Assembly (NCBI GenBank): GCA_037954235.1
Contig: JBBMOA010000015.1
Location: forward strand, 1,871,001 to 1,935,000
Length of the DNA: 64,000 bases
From: Aulostomus chinensis
Lineage: Eukaryota; Chordata; Actinopteri; Syngnathiformes; Aulostomidae
Direction of reading: 5' to 3'
The notes below the pieces were generated by a model. The model was not told the origin of the DNA, did not search any database, and was given only the letters and a program-made list of their open reading frames with translations. The first letter of the stretch is position 1. Every line of letters starts with the position of its first letter. The position numbers and the translations under genes were made by a program. Of the stretch, positions 45,795 to 58,960 are shown piece after piece.

Positions 45795-48747
45795 GTAAGG
45801 CCAGTTTTCTTCAGCTTCCCGCTTGTTTTGACCCTCAGAATGATGGCAGTTTTTTGCCTTTTAGTCAGATTTTGACTTCAATCAAACACTTTTGCAACAG
45901 AAAGTGAAAGCCTCAAGGCCTCAAAATAATTACGTGAACTATGTCAGAAACAGGGACTCACTATGTTGTTTCCTTTGATTGACAAGACCCCTAGTGCCTG
46001 GCATGTCACATCCTTAGATCCTCTCCTTGATAGCTTCCAAGCCTGGCCAGGTGACTGCCCACAGCAGCGCTATCGTAACATTGTCGAAGACTATTTGTTG
46101 CACCTTGTGAGATGTGGGCTGCAGCTATTCCACAGTCTCTAAAGTGACCCGAATCTGCTCCCCTTTCCCATAACTGCACAAGGAGGGCTCGTATTAGCTC
46201 GATAATTTGAGTTGACAGTCAGCGCAGGAAATGAGCGCTGAACCTGGGACATGGATGTAGTTTTAGGACAGAGTGGTGGCAGTAATCCAGGGGAATCATG
46301 CTTTAAGGCCTCATAAAAGAGAATGCCATCTTTTGAAATTTCTCCTTTTGCATTTTGAGGCATTTGCATCGGTGTGTTGTGTATTTGCTTTGTCATGTTG
46401 TCAGCGAGGGGCTTCTGGAACATTGCAGCCTAGTGGATTTTGCTCAAACAGTGTGTTTTTGTGACTGATGGCCTTTTTCCTACCTCGAAGGCCGCCTTCT
46501 CACCCTGTGCTGTTTGCTGAAATCAATAGGAATGCACAATGGTTAAAGTTCACTTGAGGATTTGAACCCCCTCACCCGTCCTCTCATGTTGGAGCCGGTA
46601 TGCACGGCTCAGACCTGGACTGACTCAGCCCTGGCACACCAGTTCTCATATCTGTCCTGTTTTGTCCTTAAAAAAATTACAGTATTTTTTTTTTTTTTAC
46701 CCTAAAGAGAAAAGTCCTTGGGTGCAGCCACATCATGTATGGAAGTTGTTGCAAAGCTGCAGCTATTGATTGTTTTTGTAGTCCAGAAATGACAGTTTAT
46801 CACTGAGCGATCGGATAGGAAATGCATTTGTTGTATCAAAATACGCAAAAGACAAATATGACAGGCTTCCTGTTAGGAAAAATCCAAATCTGTATCACTT
46901 AAATTGTAAAACATAACTTTAACGCTAGGCTTTCGCTTCACTTCTGGCTTGTGTCTTCGGTGTGAAAAGGTACAACTGGCGTTCACTCCCGGGTGAAGTT
47001 ACTCTGCATATTTGTGTTATCAGCCGACTTGTGGTGTAAATATGGTGGCCAGGTAGATGCTATTATTTTTGCCCCTCTTGCGATGTGATGCTATGACATT
47101 GAGTTGCCTGCACATAAACACTGCAAACACACCTGTTGACTGCCCCAGTCATTGTGGTTGCATCTTATTTTGTAGGTTGTAAATGGCATAGCTATGCTAA
47201 CGGTGCATGCTAACTAGCCGTCAGCAGATAGTGAGCTCAGCTTTCAAAAACACACACATACAGAAAAACATTATTGATTTATGTCATTGCACAATGTTGA
47301 ATTTACATAAATTTCATTTTTATGTGACTGGAGGTGGAAACCGATGATTTCTGCTGAGTTGCTTAAACACTGACGCTGTGTTTTTGTGCTTGCTTTGTTC
47401 ACTTTTACAACAAACTCAAAATTAGGAGTTTTCATGCTTTATTTTCTGCTACTGATCCCAGAAGTTAATTTTTTTGTGTGTGTTGTTCCAAGTGTGGTAC
47501 TATGTGGAAGTGAGTTACTGGACCAGCAGGGTGAAGCATGCTAATTAGCTGCTAACGGCTGTGCAGGAGAGAGAGCTGCCCTGTGTAACCATGGAGCAGG
47601 TTTCAAAAACAAACATTTACTAATCAAAGCCATTTTGATTTACATATTTTAAGTGACAAATTATGCTAAATGCTAACATTATATCATCTTTGACTTGTTT
47701 GGGGGCTGTGCTGAGGTGCTAAAACACTGCTTTTGTGCTGAACCTTGAAGGGATTGCGCATGCACTTTCTGCTTTAAATGATCCCAATTTTTTTTCTTGG
47801 TATTTTTTTTCTTTTCCATTTTGCATCCTACTACATGCATCCACAGTCAAAGAGGGTTGAACCACCTGTGCAAAACACCGTACACAGTCAGATGGTTGAA
47901 ATGAGAAAGTCTGAGGTACTCCGGATTGTTGCAGAATCATTTCCACGCCTTCTTTGTCGTAGGGATTTACAGATATTCAGGCACCGTATCAGCATCGGAC
48001 AATGTTTGCCTTGTTGAATCCCATTGGCACATGACTTCATTGAGTTATTTTTGTGAGGAATTATTTTGTTTCCCAGTAACTTAAGGGAGAATGAATATAA
48101 ATTAAAAACAAAGTAAAAACATCAGTAGTACAAATCTCTATCAGTGTTGGCCCAGCAGTTTGGTCTAACCCACCATTGTAGTGCTGTGGTTTTACTTCTG
48201 ACAGTGTACACTTTTGTTTGGGCTTCATGACAAGTGCTCATTATTCATTGTATAAAAAGGGGAATGTCTGCGTGGAGCGACACTGAGAGTCTTTAAAAAC
48301 ACATTTTTTAACGGGTCTGAAATAACACTAGCATCTGCTTAAGATGCAGAGACGTAGCTCAGCATGTTAAAGGACAGACTACACCAGTCTCTGTCTTGAG
48401 AAAAGTCTGGCGTGTGAAATGGTTGCCTGTGTTTCAAGAGGAATTTCATCAATTCGCTCAAGCTGGGAAATCTTGTATCAAAGGAGATTTCCAAACGGTT
48501 TCATGCATTGATCTTCACGCTCTACCCCATAGCATACTAATGGGTTAATTTAGACTGGTTGATACACCGACACGACACTGTTTAATATTTTACGCACTGT
48601 CCTGACAGCCTCCTGAAGTGTAGAAATCAAACATTGCATCATGCACTGTCTGCTTTGCCATCTACACATGAAAGCTCTGCGAGCTGCTGGGTAATTCCAA
48701 CGCTTCTTGTGTCCTCACAAGCTCCAGTGTGCCTCATTTGATAGCAC

Positions 48748-48749
48748 TC

Positions 48750-48780
<31 letters not shown>

Positions 48781-48808
48781 CCTCTCTCTCTCTCTCCCTC
48801 TCTCTCTC
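48748..48808. repeat. (CT)n microsatellite, interrupted
   Basis: CT repeats with GTCTCC and CCCTC interruptions. Confidence 0.95.
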
Positions 48809-49045
48809 CCCGCATGTCAAGTCTCTGACTCTTTTCATGTGAATACAAGATGTTTTATTTCAGACGAGTGGAGTCGTGTTCCCTTTGACTAATTACACAT
48901 CATTTCCCTGCAGCCACTGTGTCAGGGTCACCGCCGCTGCTGCAACAAACACATTAAAAAAAGTTGGCAGAGTTCACATGGTGCAGGCAGGTCAAGTCAA
49001 ACATGAGTGTAATTTTTTCCAGATGTGGTGCAGGTCACCGGTGTG

Positions 49046-49047
<2 letters not shown>

Positions 49048-49114
<67 letters not shown>
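49048..49114. repeat. (TG)n microsatellite
   Basis: Uninterrupted TG tract of about 67 bases. Confidence 0.97.
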
Positions 49115-49115
<1 letters not shown>

Positions 49116-50469
49116 ACCCATGTTAAAATGAAAGCTCCCACTTCCTGTACAGGTTTTGTCTCCGCTCTCTTTCATTCTCTGTCCTGGATCGTATCTTAAA
49201 AAACACACATATATTGGCTCCACAACTGGGGTCTGCTGAAGTACACCTGAATAAATGTGTACACAATGAAAGTGACACAGGAGCCAAAAATGATCATTTG
49301 TTGATCAAATATTCAATGTTAGAAGTGTGGAGTTCATTGAATCTTCCATCTGCATCCAGAGAGCAGGAGCGTCGTACCTGTTGCTGCAAATCACTCTCAA
49401 GTGCATCATCCAGCATAATCACATGCGCTCACTGTTCCACAAACACTTTGATTGGAGCTAAAAACTCCCTGAATAATCAGTTCCACGCTCGCGGACACAT
49501 AATTCTCTGCGGTGCCGCTGCCATGACCACGTCCATCCCGCGAGACTCAAATGTTGTGTGGTTTATTTGTGTAGTTTTGCTGTTGTTAATCTTTGGCCTC
49601 CGGTAGCCTCCAAGTGCGTGTGGCTCTTGTAAGATGTCCCTTAATGAATTCTAGACATCTTACAGCATCTCGCTGATAAACGAATGATGGTATTTGGGTG
49701 AAGTGTCACCGTAACTTTGAGGAGTCAGAAAGGATCCAGTAGAAAAGCTGGCGTGAGACGTCAGGTTATGATTTGCAGCAATGTGATGCGTCTCTCCTCC
49801 AGCAGTCCTCCTCCTCTCCATCACCCACTTACCAGCCCAGGATTTATTTCTTAACTGGAGCCAAGGGTGAGAGCGGTTGCATCTTTAGAGAGACAAGATT
49901 ACAGTAATATTTTAGTAACCCTTGCACTGGGAATATAACATGAGTGATTATTGGGAAAATAAATACATGATACAGGAGTGAAGGGGAGGGGGAGGGGAGG
50001 GGGCTGAGAAAATAAAAACTCCTCCGCTGCTTGGTATTCCAAACACAGCATCCAGTTCACAGGAACTAGCCTTGGGTTTATCTCTTTGCCTTAATCGTCC
50101 ATTCTCATGCAAATGACTGACCCTTGCTGTAATGTACATCACATAAGTGAGAAAAGAAGCTGTTTGAGAGGAGCAGCATGTAGCAGTTAAACATTAATGA
50201 TAGCCATCAATGCTAAGAGTGGTTTTGGGGAGCAGGAATCGATGAATCCTGCTCCTCTTTTGTCTATTATTTTTTTGTTATTGATCCATATTTTGAGCTT
50301 GAGAGTGCTGTAAGCACCCCCCCCCCCCCGTGCTCTTGTGTTCATTACTTTTCACTCACATTCCCCTCAGCAGCAGCCAGCAATCACGCTTCCATTTCCT
50401 CTCCTTTTGTGGCGAAGGGGGACTGAGGGCGCTCTAATAACCCGAGCTCCAGGTGTTTAAACAGCGGGC

Positions 50470-50600
50470 CCGAGGCCCTTATCTATGCATATCAGAGTGG
50501 GACAGATAACCCTTGGCACTGCTCCTCAGTGAACCAAGAGCAGATTGAGCCCAGATAGCAGGCAGCAGCGTTTGCTGCAGGTGATAACGGTATATGCACA
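50470..50600. promoter_or_regulatory. Candidate intronic enhancer: two GATA sites flanking an octamer-like site
   Basis: CTTATCT (50478-50484) directly abuts TATGCATAT (50484-50492), and AGATAA follows at 50504-50509, all in non-repetitive sequence. GATA and POU factors bind such motifs. Conservation has not been tested. Confidence 0.3.
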
Positions 50601-51739
50601 TGCATACGTCCTGCTGCGCGTCGAGGTGAAGCCGGTGTCGTTGTTTCCCTGCAACCATCAACCATTAACCACTGCTTCCTTTCTGTAGGGTCACGCCGCC
50701 AGTGACTGCTGAGGTCACACGTATAAATGATTCAAGACAGAGCATGAGAAAATATCAGCGTCAAAAATAAATGTAATTGCATGAGATTAAATTTCGAATC
50801 AGATGAGAAGAGAGAAGCTCCTCCACCAACGCCATAGTAAAACTGAAGCGTATACTGCTGCCGATGCTCCACCCTCTCCGGTCATCATGCACCCCCCCTT
50901 CCCCGCGGTCCTTTTCGTCCCGATGTGGATTTTGTGCCATTATAGGCAACATGTTGGGCGAGAGAGTCCTGAGATTTGATCTCCAACATGTGTGACGGCC
51001 ATTTGACAACAGACAGACAAAATCCTGCTGAAATTGTGTTGGCTTGGAGTTCGTCTCCGTCCTTAAGAGGACACGTTCTTCTTGGGTTTGTGCTTCTATT
51101 TTTGAGTATATTAGGGCTCTGAAGTAGTTCCCTCAAGGAAAGGGTACATTTGCTCTATTGTCCTAGTCTAGCAGGCCAACATTAGTGCTGGTCTGCAGTA
51201 GAAAAACTAAAGTAAGCTCCCGATCCTTCCTGCTTCCTGAAAGCAGTCTGACAACAAAGCATCCATTACATAGCAGTGGATTACCCTCTATTTGAAATCA
51301 CTCAGTGAGCTAAGTCTCCCCGGCTTGCACTCTGAGGTACAGTACATGTTGCTGTAATAATCCAAAAGCACAAAAAGCCTCTTGACTAAAACACCTCTCC
51401 AAGAAAAACCTCAACGGCAGACAACAGCGGAGGGCTTACTCCGCCATGCTGCCAGTCTCTTTATCCTCACACAGGTGCTTTCTGCCCTTATTGGAAGTGC
51501 GGCGTTTGTTTATGCCCCTGAGGAACTGGAGCTTTGACCGATTCCACTGTGAGCGCTGCAGCTGAGGCAGCTGCTGGCTGAAGCCCAATTATAGACAGGC
51601 TTTAAAAGGCTCTGGTTGAACCGTAAAGATTTACACCGCCATCGCTCTGATCTCAGATCTGGGCTCTGTCCTCACTGTCAGGGTAGGGAGATGTATCGAT
51701 TAAGGACTTAACACAGGGGGCTACATCACGTCAGACAAA

Positions 51740-51741
<2 letters not shown>

Positions 51742-51811
<70 letters not shown>
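51742..51811. repeat. (CA)n microsatellite
   Basis: Uninterrupted CA tract of 70 bases, the longest in the window. Confidence 0.97.
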
Positions 51812-51813
<2 letters not shown>

Positions 51814-52684
51814 CTTAGTACTTTATTGTCAGGCAGTCCAGCAATGTTGTGGCTTATTTTGAGGGGATTGCAACACTGCGCTCCCTCCTGTTCCACTATG
51901 AGATAAGCGTGGAGGGAGGTGCTTGTGCAATAAAAGTTAGCAGCTTGACTTGGTGTGACCAGCTGCCACTGAGCAGACACGGCCTTCGCTGATGCGGTCT
52001 GGCAGCGGCTGCTATGAAACACACACACGGAGGCCCCTATCTTTTGTCTCCACGGGGGCCTTGTGGTCTGGAGGGAGGGATAAGGATATAACATAATATA
52101 CTGGAAGTTGGCCTTGTGTGTCCGTGTTTTGTTTAGTTCGGGGGGGGGGGCAGCGCTTACAGCTGGTTATCAGGTGACATGCTAATGTGTTATCAGCTTT
52201 AACTCCCTGATGTCTATCACCACCGCCAGGAGCTGCTGTGTGAATTCAGACCTCTGTGTCCTGGACTTACTGTACCAAGGCATCGCTACGATTACGGAAA
52301 AGAAAAAAGTCAAAAGAATTAGAAGGATCTGGCCTTAAAGCCGAGTGGGTTTTAGTTTCTAGTTCATAGAACCCTGCCTCTGCCCTCCTGGTCCTGAATG
52401 CTCCGGGTTCTAATCCCATCGATATCCCATTAGCATCCCTTCTCCAGGTCCCCGCCACATGAAAGAGAATGTGTCGGTTCCCCCTCTCTGGTTCTATCGC
52501 TCTGGCAGACCAGAGGGAGGACAGCCACAATGAGCAAATGTGCGAGAGCCAAAGGGCCAGCCCGAGTGTGCTCACAAACGTCCTGTGTGTGTGTTTGTGT
52601 GTGAAAACGCTGCCACTGCCACCTCGGAGGCCCCCGAGCCTCCCTGGGAAGTATCAAACCAGAGGCCTGCGCGGGCTGCAGCCA

Positions 52685-52910
52685 GAGAGCTTCTAATTAG
52701 CCCCTTTGTTGCCACTTGAATGGTTCAGCAGAGATTGGAAAGGGGCCCCAATGGAGTGATAGCAGCACGCTAAGAAGCTGGTCATAAAAATTACCCCCAT
52801 TCTCTCCACCGTCACCTGTCACAAAAGAGCTCTCAGGTAGGAAAGTGAGGCGAGAGCAGCACCGCCAGCTTTTAATCCTCCTCTTCAGAACCTGAGAGCC
52901 GGCGAGCTCC
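52685..52910. promoter_or_regulatory. Candidate intronic enhancer with homeodomain and SOX motifs
   Basis: TAATTA (52694-52699) is followed within five bases by CTTTGTT (52704-52710), then CATAAAAATTAC near 52783 and CACCTGTCA (E-box) near 52812. The sequence is non-repetitive and free of CpG decay. Conservation has not been tested. Confidence 0.3.
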
Positions 52911-53277
52911 AACAGGTGGACGCTAGGCTGGTGTTAGCTGATGTTAGCTGGAGTACGATTAATGTGCTAATGTACCTTTTATGAGGCTCATTACTCTGCT
53001 GTTAAATAGCTTAAATGCTAAGTCGTCCTCAATGACGTGTGGTTTGATATGTGGACGGGAATAATGCCAGTGACAAACGCTGCGATGATGAGATATAAAT
53101 GTCCATAATAATTTAAACTTTTAAAGTCAGATTTTAGGATAAATCTACACCTTTAAAAATGATCATCTGTTTTTCTGGATTATTATTAAGTGTTCTCAGG
53201 TTTTTCTTCGATGACATAGAAAGTAAAGTTCTAAATGGGAGGGAGAATCCATTCAGCTCCGGGTCAGATTCTTCACA

Positions 53278-53295
53278 GCGCCACCCGGTGGCAAC
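53278..53295. repeat. Short palindromic repeat shared with 39888-39905
   Basis: GCGCCACCCGGTGGCAAC here and GCGCCACCAAGTGGCAAC at 39888. Related sequence continues on both sides (ending CCAGTGTG downstream), so both look like remnants of one dispersed repeat. The motif also resembles a CTCF core. Confidence 0.55.
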
Positions 53296-55599
53296 GGAAA
53301 ATGCCAGTGTGTTTTTCTAGGCACCGAGCGAGTCGTTGGTCAGCACCACTGTCAGAAGTGGGTGATGGGTGATGATGATCGCCTGTGAGGACGGAGAGTT
53401 TTAGTGAAGTCAGTCTTGATTTAAAATGATGGTTTGCTTTTCTAATTTCTTGCTGACTGACATGGTCTTGATGCCCCCCCCCCCCCCCCCGCTGTAGCTG
53501 GATGGAGGCCATAAACTGTACTAGTTTGAGTTATACGTCAAACTTCTAATGCGTGAATTTAAAAACCCTCACAGTTTAGTCTCTGATCTCTCTGAAAATA
53601 TTCAGCTACAAGTGTTCCGAATCAAAGAAATGTAAATGTATTTACCAGAAGTGAACATGCCCTTACATCCTCGCTGGTGGCGTCTGACACGCCGCTCGGG
53701 GAGGCAGGAGTTCCGTGAATGTCAAGGCGACTCTGGGCTTTAGCGCCGGCCGACACGTTTTAAGCTGCACTGTAATCCAGGAGGGATCAGTTGGGTAAAT
53801 CATGGCATAAAGCTTAAAACCATAATTGATTTATGTATTTGCTGACCGAAGACGCCCAGAGAGATTACCGGAGGCAGAGAGCTGGTGATGGATAGGCCGG
53901 CCCCCTCTCACGCCAAGGGGGGGGGGAGATTCAATTGAAGGGAGATTTGTCAGTTTGAGGAGCAACAATGTCTGAGCACAGAGTTGGAATAAATGCAAAT
54001 ACAGCTGGAGGTGAGTTTCCAAATGTGACGGTGTTTCACTGACTTTTCATCCGTTTTATGAACCAGTTCCTGTTTTTTTTATTCGCTCACTCACACGACT
54101 TGTTAGGCTTCAACGTTTGGTTGAAACTGTCAGTCTCACTGCCAACAGCAACAATGAAATAAAACTGTTCAAGTGAGAGCAAACAGAATAATTCCCCTTT
54201 TTGTACCCTCTCAAAGAGCACCTTTAATGCAGTTTAGTTTAGCATCGTAATAATGACAGTTAGAATTCGTGTTTATGTGTGGGTTTATTTAGCCATGAAG
54301 TTAAACTGTAAAGGAAGCAGAACTGTTTGGATGCCATGTTTGTTTAACGTGCATCCAACCAGAATCAAATATTTGAAAGAAATTATCCCTGACACGGATT
54401 TTTCAGCGGGTGAATGTAAATATATGTTTGTCAAATAAAGAACCGATGGCTAAATGATGGCCGCCGTGGCGCAGAAATCAGCGTTTGGAACGAGACAAAT
54501 GTGCCCAAACTGAAGCGCCACAGGTGCCTCAGTCGGTGACCTACCAGCGCCATTCAGGAAATGTTCTGGTGCACAAATTTGTCCGTACACAGTGTGGCAC
54601 TTTTTAAGCCCTCAGTTTAGTCTTACAGACAGGACGTGAAGCCTTGCGGCGATCTGCGACTCCTCCCTCCTGATGTTTACATCCTGTTGCATGAAAGTCT
54701 TTGCAAATTGAAGGTTGAAAAAAATCTTCCTTTGGTGTCATCCAGCTAATAAAAGCCAAACCCATAATGATGTCAGCAGCCCGCAGTCTGGTCATCAGAT
54801 TTGATCTCGGTGGATCATGTGACCATGTGTTGGTTTCAGGATGGTTTTTATTTTCAGTTTCCGTCCTGTGGCTTCAGCAGCGTCAGACTATCGAGGTAAC
54901 ACGTTGTTACCGAGGTAACTGATTCCTGAGTGAAGTCAGACGATAACAACAATGGTAACTTGATTTAACGCGCTTTTCACAACTCTTCCAAAGTGCCTCA
55001 CACACAACAAAGCCAGGAAAGTAATCAATAACAATTTACCAACAGCTGACAATCGAATAATAGACCAAAATAACAACAACAAAAAAAGGAATCAAATATT
55101 TCAGCAGAAATCGTGCAAAGGAAAAGGAGCCTCTGGAGACGATTAAAACAAGGATGTGCTCAGTCCTGATCGGCCCCCTCCTCCTCGTATAAGGTGGGTG
55201 CCCACACACTGGGTTTGTCTGATATGAATCCATCCAAAGCCAATTTTGCATCGACTATGATGTTTACTCAACATTTGTTCACTAATCAAGCATCAAAACG
55301 TCCAAACGTCTTGAATCAAAACCACCGCATCTGAAATGTGAACCTGTTTTCCACGTAGTCCTGCGTTCGATTCTGTCGTCCTCTTGAGCTCGATGGTGAA
55401 TATTTCTTGTTACTGATTTCTTTTTTCCTTTGGCTTAAATACAGAACTATTATTGATCACATGACCTTGATACTGCCAGCAGGCTAGATTTGCAACCCAC
55501 GAGAACATTTTCAGAAAAGAAAAGATGGAATTGATTGAACATCAGCTGATGCTGATGCCTTTGATTGGAAGGTAGACGTGCGATGCTAATTAACGTCAT

Positions 55600-56070
55600 T
55601 GTTCGCTGATCGTCACTTCAGTTTTCCCGCCATAATCAGCAGGCGGATTTCTCCTGTGACACATTATGAACGCCGTCTCTCATGTTTACGGCCCTGCTGT
55701 CAGGCATCTCCAAGGTCTCCCTTGACCGCTTCCAGATTGTTTTGTGTTCGTCTGTTTGTCCCTGGGCCTCGAACGGCGAGACTGGGATAGTAAAAGAAGA
55801 GGAAAAAAAAGCCATTCCATTTCCTGGACTGATCACTAAGGCGGGGGGCTCTGACATGTCATGACTCAAACAGCATCATTTCTGCCACTCCTGTCTCGCC
55901 GCTGACCTTACAAATGATGCTGTGGGCTCCCGCCATATGCCATTAGCTGCGGTGTAAGACAGGATGGCTTCTATCCTCGTCATACGTGCAGCTTCACTCC
56001 CACCTTTAGGAGAGGAAAAGCCGATTACAGTTTTCTCTCTCTGATGGGTTTGTCTGTATTCTCTCATTTT
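55600..56070. promoter_or_regulatory. Candidate conserved non-coding block
   Basis: A long, non-repetitive, balanced-composition stretch inside intron 2 with no repeats or credible frame. Short ORFs on both strands resemble no known protein. Listed only because it stands out from the repeat-rich surroundings. Confidence 0.2.
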
Positions 56071-56313
56071 CTTCCTTTCCCGCGTGGTTTATTGCGTCCT
56101 GTGAGTGTTGGTCTGAGGCGAGCAGCTCAAGCTTCCTAACAGGTGTTTGGGTTCTTATCGGCCACGTCGGCGCCCTTATCTCTGGCCCTCAGCTTCCTGC
56201 ATCCTCTCTCTTGCATGCCTCCGAGTGAGGATATATTTCACTTAGCCTCTGACCCGAAACCTTCCTCTCTATCTCTTTGGGTCTCTCGACCGTCTCTCCT
56301 CACTCTCTTTCAT

Positions 56314-56332
56314 TCTCTCTCTCTCTCTCTCA

Positions 56333-56393
<61 letters not shown>

Positions 56394-56394
56394 A
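56314..56394. repeat. Compound (CT)n(CA)n microsatellite
   Basis: CT repeats to 56340 followed directly by CA repeats to 56394. Confidence 0.96.
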
Positions 56395-58734
56395 GCAGTG
56401 CCGGGTAGCCAACGGCCGTGGCGAAACGGTGAAGATGTTTCATGGCCGCCTCTCGTTCCCGCTCTCGTATTCTTCATAGAACCCACCGACTACAAGAGAC
56501 CCCAGATCTCCGGATGAAAGTGGGAGGTAATTTAGCGCTCGTCTCCAGATCTGAGGCCACCAGGGAACCAGACAGTAACTTGTTCCCTCCAGTTGTTTTG
56601 AGTAGTTTGAATTGTTCAGGCATATTTGGAGGCCTCCAGATGTAACTGACAACATTCTATGTTGTGCTGACATTCAGCCATGACGTCGATACGCAGCTCT
56701 GTTTTGAAAGTTGTTGGTGTGGCGTGTTGTGCTCAGATGTGATGGGCGTACCGCCGTGGTTCTACTGCTGACTCAAAGAAACCGATGTGGATTTTATATG
56801 AGCCAAGAACTGTTCCGGTGCTGCATTGCATGTTTCAGTCGAAGTGGCACCTGCAATGGTGAAAGAAGAGTGAACATGAGTGAGCGGCTGTGGTGGTGTT
56901 GGGAGTGATTGGTCTCAGGCTTTAGCTCCGCCTCCACATTCTCTCCTTCCTTCCCTGCTCCCATGTCTCCCACAGGGACAAAGGCTAAAGTGTCTGTCTG
57001 ATGGGGTTGTGATGCTGGTTTGGAGGGGGTTGACCCCCTTGGAGGACCTGACAGGGGCCCTTCTTTTTTTCTAATCCCTATTGGGAGAGGGTACTGTGGG
57101 GAAAGAGCCCACCGACTAACACCCATGAGAGAGCCTATTGTGAGTGGCGGGCCGGGATACAGTAGGATGGATGCAGGGGTCTTAGGCTCAGATAAACGCT
57201 GGGGTCAACCAAGCCCCTGTTATTTACAGTAGACCTTTTCATTGGCTGAGTGAAACAGGAGCCCACGGTGGCTGGGGGGTGGTGGTGGGGTCTTCAGGGG
57301 ACGACCACTGTTTGTGCTCAGCCAGGCCTCCACTATAGGTCAAAGAGCACGGGGGGTGGGGAGGCCGGGGTTACAGAACTGACTTTTGTCTGTGGGTTGG
57401 GGGGTTTGCTGCTTCGTAGAGGAAACAGAAAGGCTTCAGAGTGAAAGGCAGCAATGATGACTACCACACACACGCACACGTCTGGGACATGTGAACATTT
57501 TACACTCAAACGTATTTGCTATAAATCAAACTGTTGAACTTGAGTGTGGAATCAGTCCGGATCATCACAAACGTTTGGTTTCTTCTGGAGAAAGAAGACC
57601 AAAGGATTCAGCTGGAGGTCGAGGTTCTGGTTTTCCAACTCAAACCAAGTTTGAGCTATGGACTATTTGACCGAAGTGAATCTAACTAGGGTGTAAAAGT
57701 GATACAAACGAAGGTAGGACAGCTGAGTGGGAGGTAGGATTTTCAAGATGGGCTGAGACTGAAACACACAAACACCAAACAGCTGTGCAACCAAGGGCAT
57801 CGTTTCGAAGCCGAACTTTCGACTCTTACAAGTCAAAAAGAAGATTTCTTGCAATAAACTTGCGAACGGAAAAGTGTTAGCTCATATTTCAAATGTATTT
57901 AGCTGCATCTTGTGGGCGGGACTTATGTAGAAAGGCATGAGATCCCTGTCTATTGGTCGGTCTTGATTAGAGTGACACCTGGTCAACCTGGAGATGTGAA
58001 CCGTGCATAAGCCCCGCCCACCAGGCGCAAAAAAAAAAAAACTTTCTCATTTGCTAAGAGGATGTTTATGAGTCACAAATATTTTTGAATCAGTACATTT
58101 TTTGTCATGTATTTGGGTATTGATCTCAGTGTCGATCAGTTATTGATGACAGGAAAGTGTTTTGATTTGTGTTCAGTTTTTGTTTGATAGGTCGATACCA
58201 AAGCGATTTGGGGCTTAATTTTGATACCACTTTGGTTTACCAGTCGCTGCCATTCAGCAGGCGACAGGATGTCAGAGTTCTGCCGCCGTTTCAGGTTCGC
58301 TCTCCAACAGTCGGGGGGGGGGGGGGTGAAACTGGTCTGAGTGGGAATCGTCTACAAAGAGCACAAAGACTTCTGGGTGTTTATTTACTCGTTGTTTTTA
58401 CGCGGGCGTCGGCGTCAGAAAAAGTGACAACATCACAAAACAAATAATGACTGCGAGCTCGTTTCAATTGTCCTGAAGTGGCTCAGTGACCTACATAGGC
58501 TCAGAACACAGGTGACCCGCTATAGAACCCACAAGAACACACACGCACAGGCACACACTGTAACCTGATGCTTCAGTCAGTCAGGACATCCTGGTTCTCC
58601 TGTGACGTGCTCAGACGCTCAACTCAACGCCTCACTATTTATGGTCAACTCTAAAACGCTGAGTATTTCTCCTCGCTACTAAAGCGGTGGAGTTAATGCT
58701 TTTATCTTAATCGTACACGATTCATTACCAACCC

Positions 58735-58960
58735 AGTTCCTGTTTATTGGGTTTCATTAAGACACTGGAAGCAGCCCAGGTTCTGCCTCGCACGGGGAAG
58801 ACCTGGTACCATCTGCCAGAGGCCGGAACTCTAATCTGGCCATAATCTTGGTGTCAAACGTCCGGCTACGGAGGGAAAAGCCGGCAAAGACTTACAATAA
58901 AGACAGCAGCCTCTCAGGCATTCATTGGCCCCAACACATTTTATTATTTTTACTTGGACA
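58735..58960. promoter_or_regulatory. Candidate conserved non-coding block
   Basis: A non-repetitive block with ATTGG (inverted CCAAT), TTCATTAAGAC and CCATAATC motifs. Conservation has not been tested. Confidence 0.2.
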
